5,087 nt of DNA, taken from the NCBI GenBank assembly GCA_023301395.1, contig JALZUY010000315.1:1-5087 (forward strand), in the 5' to 3' direction. This stretch comes from Nonlabens sp. Its GTDB lineage: Bacteria; Bacteroidota; Bacteroidia; Flavobacteriales; Flavobacteriaceae. The notes beneath the pieces are model-generated. The model did no database searches. It saw nothing but the letters and a program-made list of their open reading frames with translations, and was not told where the DNA came from. Shown piece by piece: positions 1-5,087 of this stretch (its first letter is position 1; each line of letters opens with the position of its first letter). The translations under genes were made by a program, and so were the position numbers.

Positions 1-828
1 TTTAATTAATAAATAGGACCAATAAATAAACAAGAGACTCCATATCGATACCGATATCACATCTAAGTAATTTACAGAAAAATCCCAAGTGATTCCGTTT
101 CCAGGAATGAGATTTAAAGTCTCTTTTACGATACTAATTTTTGGGAAAGGATTTTGTAAGAGATTACTCATTGCATTCATAGGTAAAATGTGCGATAAAT
201 ATTCAATCACATTTGTTCCCCATTTAGCATCACTTATATATCCGAAGATATTTAGAATGCCTTCAAAAATCCACCAAACTCCTATAAACCCTAATGCAAA
301 TGCACTACGCTTAACGAGTACTCCTGCAAATAAACAAAAACAAAACAATACCAAATGTCCTAGAAAGAAGGCTACTAAGTATTCCATTTGAGAAAAAATA
401 ATTCCGACCTCATTGTAATCAGAATAAATTAATCCTAATAAAAGAGATACTATAAAAACAACAATTGTAACTATAAGCGCCAGTGATGTGGCTAGGTAAA
501 ACTTGGAAAGGATTAACTCCTTTTTACTTAATCCATCAATCAGATTTTGCTTAATCGTTCTATTACTGTATTCACTAGCAGTAAGTGAAACTATAACTAT
601 AGCAATAAAAATCTTTAAAAAACTAATGCAATATGTTGATACATGCCAAACATCTGGAAAGTTAAAAACACCTAAATCTGATATGCTTCCTTTTACAGTC
701 CCAAAATCAAACGGAACTATACCTATCAACATGGAAAGAGAAACTATTGCTAGGTAAATAATGGTGAGAACTTTTGAGCTCTGACTATATCTAAATTTAT
801 GAAATTCTATATCGAGTAATCTTTTCAT
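1..828 (-). CDS. ABC-2-type transporter permease, 3' end beyond the window
   Basis: This is the inner-membrane permease of an ABC exporter. It starts at the ATG at 828-826, and the frame stays open for 276 codons to the left edge with no stop, so the gene is incomplete here. Six hydrophobic segments are visible at about residues 20-40, 65-84, 112-135, 149-172, 177-197 and 256-275. That is the usual six-helix plan of ABC-2 permeases, so probably only a short tail is missing. After helix 2 comes EYSNRTIKQNLIDGLSK (residues 86-102), which matches the E...RT..... G.S+ cytoplasmic loop typical of bacitracin/NatB-like permeases and thought to contact the ATPase. The ATPase gene ends 2 bp upstream, so the two are almost certainly cotranscribed and translationally coupled. 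There is no Shine-Dalgarno sequence, as is usual in Bacteroidota. The substrate cannot be told from the sequence. Confidence 0.88.
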   Translation of the reverse strand, partial: MKRLLDIEFHKFRYSQSSKVLTIIYLAIVSLSMLIGIVPFDFGTVKGSISDLGVFNFPDVWHVSTYCISFLKIFIAIVIVSLTASEYSNRTIKQNLIDGLSKKELILSKFYLATSLALIVTIVVFIVSLLLGLIYSDYNEVGIIFSQMEYLVAFFLGHLVLFCFCLFAGVLVKRSAFALGFIGVWWIFEGILNIFGYISDAKWGTNVIEYLSHILPMNAMSNLLQNPFPKISIVKETLNLIPGNGITWDFSVNYLDVISVSIWSLLFIYWSYLLIK

Positions 829-830
829 GG

Positions 831-1727
831 CTAGTTTTGATTAGTTAATTGGATAAATTGATCTTCTAGGCTTTGTTTTTTGAGGAACAATTTATTGAGC
901 GTGATGTTGTTCTTAAAAGCGTCTTCATTAACTTTACCTATATCAACAGGCTGATTTAAAACAACTTTAAATCCTTCAAACTCTTCTTTTACAGATAATG
1001 TATAAGGCTGTCCTTTTAAGAACTCAAAAAGTCCATCGCGATTTGCAGCATCAAGATGTATCACACCATGGTTATGATTCATCTCATCCACAGGACCACA
1101 ATACAGTGTTTTTCCTTGTCTTAAAACAATTACATGTGTACACACTTTTTCTACTTCATCTAGTAAGTGAGAAGCGAGTAGGATCGTGGTACCCGATTTT
1201 GCAATATGTTGAATAATATCTCTAATCTTGCGTATTCCTTGTGGATCTAGACCATTTGTAGGTTCATCAAGAATCAATATTTCAGGATCGTTCAACAGAG
1301 CACTAGCTATTGCGAGGCGTTGTTTCATTCCTAGAGAAAACGTACTGAACGGGCTATGCTTTCGCGAAAGCAAATCCACAGTAGCTAACTTTTCTTCAAT
1401 CTTGTCCTTTGGAATATTTTTAATCTTACAGACCAGTTCTAAATTCTGAATAGCACTCATGCTAGGATAGAAATTAGGTCTCTCGATAATAGCACCTATA
1501 CGTTTTAATGCGTCGTGACTTGTAGTTGTACCTTCAAACCATTGATAACTACCAGATGTAGGATTTACTACATTAAGAACCATTCCCAACGTCGTGGATT
1601 TACCACTACCGTTAGGTCCTAATATTCCATAGACATGGCCTTTTTCTATTTTAAATGTCACATTATCCACAGCTTTAAGGCCGCTGTAGTTTTTAGTGAG
1701 ATTTTTTATTTCTAGAATTGTTTTCAC
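831..1727 (-). CDS. ABC transporter ATP-binding protein (BcrA/NatA-like, ABC-2 exporter type)
   Basis: This is the cytoplasmic ATPase that powers the permease encoded just downstream. Its 298 residues show all the nucleotide-binding motifs: Walker A GPNGSGKST (37-45), signature FSLGMKQRL (130-138), Walker B LILDEPTNGLD (151-161) and the switch histidine in LLASH (H187). The Q-loop position reads IGAIIERPNFYP (78-89), with Glu where most ABC proteins have Gln. This is normal for the bacitracin/lantibiotic-resistance-like group and not a defect. Residues from about 220 form the C-terminal accessory domain of that group. The start is GTG at 1727-1725: the frame has no ATG or TTG between it and an upstream in-frame TAA, and the protein begins right before the first beta strand (ILEIKNLTKNY). 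The gene stops at TAG 833-831, 2 bp before the permease ATG. Likely roles are drug or peptide export or sodium efflux, and the choice is not resolvable. It carries a 16-bp palindrome at codons 120-124. Confidence 0.95.
   Translation of the reverse strand: MKTILEIKNLTKNYSGLKAVDNVTFKIEKGHVYGILGPNGSGKSTTLGMVLNVVNPTSGSYQWFEGTTTSHDALKRIGAIIERPNFYPSMSAIQNLELVCKIKNIPKDKIEEKLATVDLLSRKHSPFSTFSLGMKQRLAIASALLNDPEILILDEPTNGLDPQGIRKIRDIIQHIAKSGTTILLASHLLDEVEKVCTHVIVLRQGKTLYCGPVDEMNHNHGVIHLDAANRDGLFEFLKGQPYTLSVKEEFEGFKVVLNQPVDIGKVNEDAFKNNITLNKLFLKKQSLEDQFIQLTNQN
1357..1372. repeat. Perfect 16-bp palindrome TGCTTTCGCGAAAGCA inside the ATPase gene
   Basis: The 16 bases are their own reverse complement and are GC-richer than their surroundings. 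They encode the S-R-K-H stretch (residues 121-124) with TCG and CGA codons that stand out in this AT-rich gene. The core GCTTTCGCGAAAGC is, from memory, a frequent interspersed word in several marine Flavobacteriia, comparable to HIP1 in cyanobacteria. It occurs once in this window. Its function is unknown. Confidence 0.8.
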
Positions 1728-1801
1728 AAGCGATAATTTTTGGTTATAATGTATGACTCTAAAATAGCAAAATTGTTACTAGAATAGGTCATAAATTAAT
1801 A
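1728..1801. promoter_or_regulatory. Divergent promoter region between the ABC operon and the 350-aa gene
   Basis: Only 74 bp separate the two divergent starts, so both promoters must overlap here or lie within the genes. On the minus strand, TTTTG (complement of 1768-1772) is followed after 19 bp by TATAAC (complement of 1743-1748), similar in spacing to the Bacteroidota TTG...TAnnTTTG promoter, though the -7 element lacks TTTG. On the plus strand, TATAAT lies at 1745-1750 without a good upstream element. The two candidate elements overlap, so the two directions may compete. This is motif matching by eye and the exact positions are tentative. Confidence 0.35.
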
Positions 1802-2854
1802 ATGGAAGAAAAATTACTTTCTCGTAAAAAGCCTACTTATCCTGTTAGTGGGGCACTTAATGCTTATTTAAAAAGATATAATAGGCAAACGAGTATTGAA
1901 GTTTCCTATGATGATCTACTCAGATTTCAAGGATGTATAACGGTTTATGATAAAAATGATGAAGACTCATTATGGGTACGTTGTTATTATTCAGACTCTG
2001 AGCGAGATATTATTGATACTGCTCTTAAAAAAGTATATGATATCTTACACAGTGATGGTAGCGAGGAAACACTCGATTACTTGAGTGTTGATGCGGTGGA
2101 CTATTGCACTTTTGGGAATACTAAACCTTTCCGCATTAAGATTAGAAATAACCTGAATGATGGATTCACCTATTTCTATGTGAAAAAGGCCGATGCCTCA
2201 AGAGTCTATGGACTGGAGTTAGAACATTTATTATCACCGCACCGTATCAATTTTTTAGTTTACGGGAATACACTTATTGAAGAACACATCGCTGGTATTC
2301 CAGGAGATGAATTTATAGCAGATTATTTAAATGATTGCACCGAGCCTGAGCGCACACAAATTGCCAAAGAGTTTGTAAAGTTTAACGAGCGCTGTTTTAT
2401 TAGATTACTAGGTGATATGCGTGCTTATAATTATGTAGTGATTCCTACTCATGATTTTGATCGAGTGAGTTATGCGATACGTGCGATCGATTTTGACCAG
2501 CAATGTTATGAAGGAAGACTGAAAGTCTATAGGCCACAGTTTTTTAAAGAGAATTTCCCAATGGTTACAAATGTGGCAGACCGATTGAAAGATCAAAGTA
2601 TAGATCAGTATAAGAAGGAAGAGCGAGCGCTTATATCTAAACGATTGATCAATACACAAAGCCGTTACCGCAGTCTCATGAAATGCATGCGTGCTGATAA
2701 GGTGAGTACACCTCAAAAAACGAAACAACTAGGTTATGAACTGCATGAGTTTACTAAAGATGTGGTATTTAAAAGATCTCGTAATATGGGATCTATTCTA
2801 GCAAATGTTTTGGATTTTGTAAAGCGTAATTATGAGCATGTTCACAAACCTTAG
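1802..2854 (+). CDS. Conserved-looking hypothetical protein with kinase/APH-fold-like motifs
   Basis: I do not recognise a named family. The 350-residue protein has no signal peptide or membrane segment, so it is likely cytoplasmic. Residues 1-100 are mixed and charged. Residues 105-235 resemble a protein-kinase-like core. YFYVKKAD (124-131) could supply the ATP-binding lysine (K128 or K129). YGLELEH (136-142) offers a helix-C-like glutamate. NFLVYGNTLIEEHIAGIPGDEF (150-171) looks like strands 4-5, the hinge and the following helix of aminoglycoside-phosphotransferase-type folds. LLGDMRAYN (202-210) places D205 and N210 five apart, as in the catalytic loop HxDxxxxN. IDFDQQ (229-234) would be the DFG/IDFD metal-binding motif. 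No glycine-rich loop is obvious. The C-terminal 100 residues are helical and basic (KKEERALISKR, SLMKCMRADK). The start is the ATG at 1802, without a Shine-Dalgarno sequence. The coding frame is secure; the kinase-fold reading is inference. Confidence 0.9.
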   Translation: MEEKLLSRKKPTYPVSGALNAYLKRYNRQTSIEVSYDDLLRFQGCITVYDKNDEDSLWVRCYYSDSERDIIDTALKKVYDILHSDGSEETLDYLSVDAVDYCTFGNTKPFRIKIRNNLNDGFTYFYVKKADASRVYGLELEHLLSPHRINFLVYGNTLIEEHIAGIPGDEFIADYLNDCTEPERTQIAKEFVKFNERCFIRLLGDMRAYNYVVIPTHDFDRVSYAIRAIDFDQQCYEGRLKVYRPQFFKENFPMVTNVADRLKDQSIDQYKKEERALISKRLINTQSRYRSLMKCMRADKVSTPQKTKQLGYELHEFTKDVVFKRSRNMGSILANVLDFVKRNYEHVHKP

Positions 2855-2906
2855 ATATTATCCTGACTTGTCAATTTAATGTCTGACCTATTTATTTACA
2901 GCTCTT

Positions 2907-3197
2907 CTAGTATAGATGTTCCATTTGATTTGTCTCCAAATGTCCATTTCCATCAGGGTTGAGTAGTTCCATAGTTACAATTCTTGTTCCTTTAATGTGG
3001 TTAGGTAAATAATACATATCGACTGCTCCACTTATGGTAAATGGGATTATGGCGTGTCCTACCATATCATGCATTTTTCCTAGAACATTTTCAAGTCCAG
3101 CTCTTTTTAATTCATAATCTTTGCTGTGTTCTTCTTCAGTAAAATCCCTTTCAACTGGTGTTTCTTTCTTACCAAAAAGTCTATTTAAAAATCACAT
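2907..3197 (-). pseudogene. Broken gene: TGA at codon 2 and early stop (SUFU-domain-like protein remnant)
   Basis: No intact gene fills 2855-3231, but the minus strand carries a protein-like frame. It begins ATG TGA TTT TTA AAT AGA (3197-3180), so codon 2 is a stop where a single G-to-T change from GGA (Gly) would explain it. The frame then reads FLNRLFGKKETPVERDF and later GKMHDMVGHAIIPF, GAVDMYYLPNHIKGTR and TMELLNPDGNG, before TAG at 2909-2907. The composition and motif-like blocks are those of a real protein. I recall such blocks (MHD.VGHA.IPF, GAVDMYYFPN, TMEL..PDG) from proteins annotated as suppressor-of-fused-domain in Bacteroidota, which are clearly longer; the family name is uncertain. 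The only other in-frame ATGs lie about 35 codons further in, inside conserved-looking sequence. Its 5' end lies 34 bp after the membrane-protein gene on the same strand, suggesting a former shared transcript. Confidence 0.65.
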
Positions 3198-3231
3198 ATT
3201 TTAATTGCAGCCTGTAATTATTAATGATGTT

Positions 3232-3840
3232 TTATCTTTCTATAAATTCAGTTTCACTTCTAGATCTCAATCTTTTTGTTAGATTGAATAAGATTATGCT
3301 CAGTAAAATTGTAAACCCAATAACCACTTTTAAGACACCAAAATCAGCTATGAGAAGAAATATTGACATAATCCCTGATGTTCCAGGAATATACTGATAA
3401 TCAATCCCTTTTTCAATTTGAATCGCAAGATAAAATGACCACAAGAACATTCCCGTTGTAAGAAGTAAAGCAAATAATTGTGGTTTAGCATATTGCATAA
3501 TGCTAGGTAGCTCAGAGCCATATTTAAAATTAGGTAAATCTTGTTTTAGATATTCAAATATTTCGTTCTTGGTACTAGGGTTGTCAATTTTTAATTCATC
3601 TTGGGAATCAATACCAAAAAATATTTTGATTTCATTTTTACCACTTTGATTTTCAATTCTTTTGATATAAGAATAAGGAATATTAAAAATAGTCTTTAGA
3701 AAGTCAAGGTTTTTAGACCCTAAATACAAGCTATTCAGTTCTTCTTGCTTTGGATTTCCTCTATAAATAGTTTTATCCTTTATAAAAATCAGTCTATTAG
3801 ATTTAGAATCATTTAATTTCCAAAATTTATGGTTCTGCAT
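3232..3840 (-). CDS. Hypothetical membrane protein with N-terminal soluble domain
   Basis: I do not recognise this 202-residue protein. The first 110 residues are soluble and alternate short strands with charged turns (RLIFIKDKTIYRG, IPYSYIKRIENQ, NEIKIFFGIDSQDELKI), ending in a helix (STKNEIFEYLKQDLP, 89-103). That strand-rich domain plus closing helix suggests a PH-like fold, as in bacterial PH-domain membrane proteins, but this is inference. Hydrophobic segments follow at about 119-141, 154-170 and 171-188, then a basic and polar tail (KRLRSRSETEFIER). The soluble domain is therefore probably cytoplasmic and tethered to the inner membrane. The ATG at 3840-3838 has AAGGA five bases upstream (complement of 3846-3850), a Shine-Dalgarno-like site that most Bacteroidota genes lack. 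An upstream ATG at 3855 opens a different frame and stops after nine codons. The broken gene follows 34 bp downstream on the same strand. Confidence 0.82.
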   Translation of the reverse strand: MQNHKFWKLNDSKSNRLIFIKDKTIYRGNPKQEELNSLYLGSKNLDFLKTIFNIPYSYIKRIENQSGKNEIKIFFGIDSQDELKIDNPSTKNEIFEYLKQDLPNFKYGSELPSIMQYAKPQLFALLLTTGMFLWSFYLAIQIEKGIDYQYIPGTSGIMSIFLLIADFGVLKVVIGFTILLSIILFNLTKRLRSRSETEFIER

Positions 3841-3845
3841 CGAGT

Positions 3846-3850
3846 TCCTT
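3846..3850 (-). promoter_or_regulatory. Shine-Dalgarno-like AAGGA before the membrane-protein start
   Basis: On the minus strand AAGGA sits five bases before the ATG at 3840. It supports that start over the out-of-frame ATG 15 bases further upstream. The other starts in the window have no such site, so this one is unusual for its neighbourhood. Confidence 0.4.
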
Positions 3851-3917
3851 TTTCATTGGTTTTAGTTTTAAAATATTCTATGTTACCTGAGAAGTAATAA
3901 TTATCTACTTTTCACAA

Positions 3918-4715
3918 TTATTGGATGGCATCTAGAAATGGTTTCATTTCTAATAATTCAATATCATCACGCTTGCGCAATTCTCTTAAAAACCATCCTT
4001 TGTGTCCAGCACCATAAGTAATTAAGATGCGTTTCCCTTGATAACGGTGCTTTTCTAAGGCCTTTTCAATATTCCAATAATGTGCGATATTAATATTTTC
4101 CCAGCCGCCTAGACCTAGCTCGTCATTAAACAAAGTGTTATAAGGTTGTAATCCTATATCCTGAATGCGGTCATATTCATCTGTATGAATGAAATAAGGA
4201 TCATTTACTTTACCACTTGCTTTATACAAAGAGTCTGAAAGTTGATTTCCTTCTACATATTGAGTCCAATCATCTATTCTAGAACTATCCTGACTAATAG
4301 CTCTTAATTTTTTCCCACGTTCCGTTGCCATAATTCGAGTCCATCCAGCAGTAGGAATAATTTTAAAATCCATTTTCTTTGATAACGGAAATACAACATC
4401 TACATATTCAGGAAAACGCATAGTACGAGGTTCTGAGATACTATCATCTCTTTTAAATCCTTCCATAGCTTCATCAAAAAGATGTGGCGGAATCTCAGTT
4501 AGAATATAATCTGGTTTTATTTCTTCAATCAGCTTTTGTAAATAAGGGATGTTATAAATACTATCTGTAAGGTGACCGCTATGAATGGTTCCTAAGACTA
4601 GAATTTCATTTTTAACTTTATCTTCTGAGCTGTGTTTTTCGTGTGACTCCTTACAGCTTGATATAGTGGCGAGTAAGAGGAGTAGAATAGAAAACTTGAT
4701 GGTTATATTTCTCAT
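3918..4715 (-). CDS. Lipoprotein of the TraB/TIKI-like (DUF5694-type) family
   Basis: This is a 265-residue predicted lipoprotein. A basic start, a leucine-rich core (10-16) and lipobox ISSC (18-21) predict signal peptidase II cleavage and acylation of C21, followed by a hydrophilic tether (22-35). The mature domain opens with EILVLGTIHSGH (37-48), containing the first GxxH (G42-H45), followed by DYILTEIPPHLFDEAM (69-84) with a conserved-type Glu at E74. Near the C-terminus, RILITYGAGHKGWFLREL (229-246) carries a second GxxH (G235-H238). Two GxxH motifs plus a glutamate are the hallmark of the TraB/TIKI superfamily, whose animal TIKI members are metal-dependent proteases. The block ITYGAGHKG is also what I recall from DUF5694 proteins of Bacteroidota. 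The substrate is unknown. The protein would sit in the periplasm or outer membrane; I see no clear surface-export signal after C21. The ATG at 4715-4713 is chosen because it directly precedes the signal peptide. The neighbours give no functional clue. Confidence 0.88.
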   Translation of the reverse strand: MRNITIKFSILLLLLATISSCKESHEKHSSEDKVKNEILVLGTIHSGHLTDSIYNIPYLQKLIEEIKPDYILTEIPPHLFDEAMEGFKRDDSISEPRTMRFPEYVDVVFPLSKKMDFKIIPTAGWTRIMATERGKKLRAISQDSSRIDDWTQYVEGNQLSDSLYKASGKVNDPYFIHTDEYDRIQDIGLQPYNTLFNDELGLGGWENINIAHYWNIEKALEKHRYQGKRILITYGAGHKGWFLRELRKRDDIELLEMKPFLDAIQ

Positions 4716-4880
4716 AATATTTTAAGTATATGTAATTTTATGATAATTAAATGACAGTGAAGTAATAAGCTCTGTTTTTTAACTTTTGTTTTCTATTCAA
4801 AACAAATGCTAGATTAGCCTTGTTTCTATATATTTTGATAAGCTATCATAAGGGTTTGCAAAGCTAGTAGGGTAACTTAA

Positions 4881-4902
4881 ATGCTCTAAGAGCATTTTTT
4901 TT
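4881..4902 (+). terminator. Intrinsic (rho-independent) terminator, plus strand
   Basis: ATGCTC and GAGCAT form a six-base-pair stem around a TAA triloop (4881-4895), followed at once by a run of eight T (4895-4902). In the opposite direction the hairpin is not followed by a T-run, so it works for plus-strand transcripts. No plus-strand gene precedes it in the window: the nearest, ending at 2854, is 2 kb away behind genes of the other strand. It may end a small RNA, mark the end of a lost gene, or block plus-strand read-through. Confidence 0.6.
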
Positions 4903-4991
4903 AACAAAAGGATACATATCGCATAAGAAAGCTCAATATCTATTCCTTTATAGGCTTTAAATGTAGTCGCCAGTTAATCATCAGAATAATT

Positions 4992-5087
4992 CTAATCATA
5001 AATCACACTTAGGCTCTTAAAGTCTTCGATATTCCCTTTTCTCCTTTCTAAGTAGAGTAGTAGTAGTAGTAGTTTTAAAAATAAATT
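4992..5087 (-). CDS. Possible C-terminal end of a minus-strand gene entering from the right
   Basis: The minus-strand frame is open from the right edge for 31 codons to TAG at 4994-4992. It reads KLLLLLLYLERRKGNIED and ends FKSLSVIYD, a mix of residues that could be a genuine protein end. The leucine run is written by the CTA repeat. The length is too short to exclude chance in a single frame, no start is visible, and no family is recognisable. Confidence 0.25.
   Translation of the reverse strand, partial: NLFLKLLLLLLYLERRKGNIEDFKSLSVIYD
5056..5073. repeat. (AGT)6 trinucleotide tract
   Basis: There are six perfect AGT units, with an imperfect further unit to the left (AGTAG at 5051-5055). 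Read on the minus strand in the open frame it gives CTA (Leu) codons. Trinucleotide tracts change copy number by slippage without shifting frame. Outside a gene the tract would have no evident role. Confidence 0.75.

Larger units (their letters stand above)
4716..5087. other. 372-bp stretch without a convincing complete gene
   Basis: This region upstream of the lipoprotein gene is very AT-rich. Every complete reading frame I followed by eye is very short; for example, a 19-codon minus-strand ATG frame starts near 4998. The region should contain the lipoprotein promoter, but I see no clean TTG...TAnnTTTG pair near 4716-4800. It holds a plus-strand terminator hairpin, an (AGT)6 tract and possibly the end of a minus-strand gene, all listed separately. 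Confidence 0.6.

Noticed and set aside
89..757. Two plus-strand reading frames (89-391 and 503-757)
   Set aside because: They lie antisense to the permease, whose minus-strand frame runs unbroken through both with clear transmembrane segments. Their own translations look like random lysine- and isoleucine-rich sequence.
998..1449. Plus-strand reading frames at 998-1216 and 1228-1449
   Set aside because: They are antisense shadows of the ATPase gene, which has all ABC motifs in its own frame.
2408..2728. Minus-strand reading frame of 106 codons
   Set aside because: It is antisense to the 350-residue gene, whose frame carries the motif-like sequence in exactly this stretch. The shadow has no recognisable domain.
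2855..2895. TGAC-TT-GTCA at the convergent gene ends, considered as a terminator
   Set aside because: The stem is only four base pairs with a two-base loop and no T-run.
3202..3220. Inverted repeat TAATTGC / GTAATTA before the broken gene
   Set aside because: It is a seven-base-pair A/T-rich stem including one G-T pair and has no T-run. This is within chance for such AT-rich spacer DNA.
3892..3910. Imperfect AT-rich palindrome AAGTAATAATTATCTACTT between the lipoprotein and membrane-protein genes
   Set aside because: It is short, has a bulged base, is almost entirely A/T and lacks a T-run, so it is neither a convincing terminator nor a supported operator.
4939..4998. Minus-strand 19-codon frame starting ATGATTAGA
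   Set aside because: It is too short, has no ribosome-binding signal and no recognisable product. It overlaps the stop of the possible gene end by chance-level ATGA.

Overview
The window is AT-rich DNA from what looks like a marine member of the Flavobacteriia (Bacteroidota). The codon usage is AT-rich, most starts lack a Shine-Dalgarno sequence, and the proteins have the character of that class. One gene contains a perfect GCTTTCGCGAAAGC palindrome, a word I recall as over-represented in genera such as Dokdonia and Nonlabens. I cannot name a species.

Left part (1-1727, minus strand): a two-gene ABC-2-type exporter operon. The ATPase (831-1727, GTG start) comes first and is followed after only 2 bp by a six-helix permease. 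The permease reads from 828 off the left edge, so its C-terminus is missing. A 74-bp gap (1728-1801) separates the ATPase from a divergent plus-strand gene.

Middle (1802-2854, plus strand): a 350-residue cytoplasmic protein of no established function. Its second half shows a motif layout like that of kinase-fold or aminoglycoside-phosphotransferase-fold proteins: a possible Lys, a helix-C-like Glu, a hinge-like segment, a D-x4-N catalytic-loop-like motif and a DFD. This is the most interesting hypothesis in the window. Convergent to it (2907-3197, minus strand) lies a broken gene whose second codon is TGA and which stops after about 95 codons.

Right part (3232-4715, minus strand): a 202-residue membrane protein with an N-terminal soluble domain, and upstream of it a 265-residue lipoprotein with two GxxH motifs of the TraB/TIKI/DUF5694 type. 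The last 372 bp hold no convincing complete gene. They contain a good plus-strand intrinsic terminator with no visible gene in front of it, an (AGT)6 tract, and perhaps the last 31 codons of a minus-strand gene entering from the right.

Only the ABC pair clearly works together. The other genes share no pathway I can support, and I see no mobile element, CRISPR array, tRNA or rRNA.
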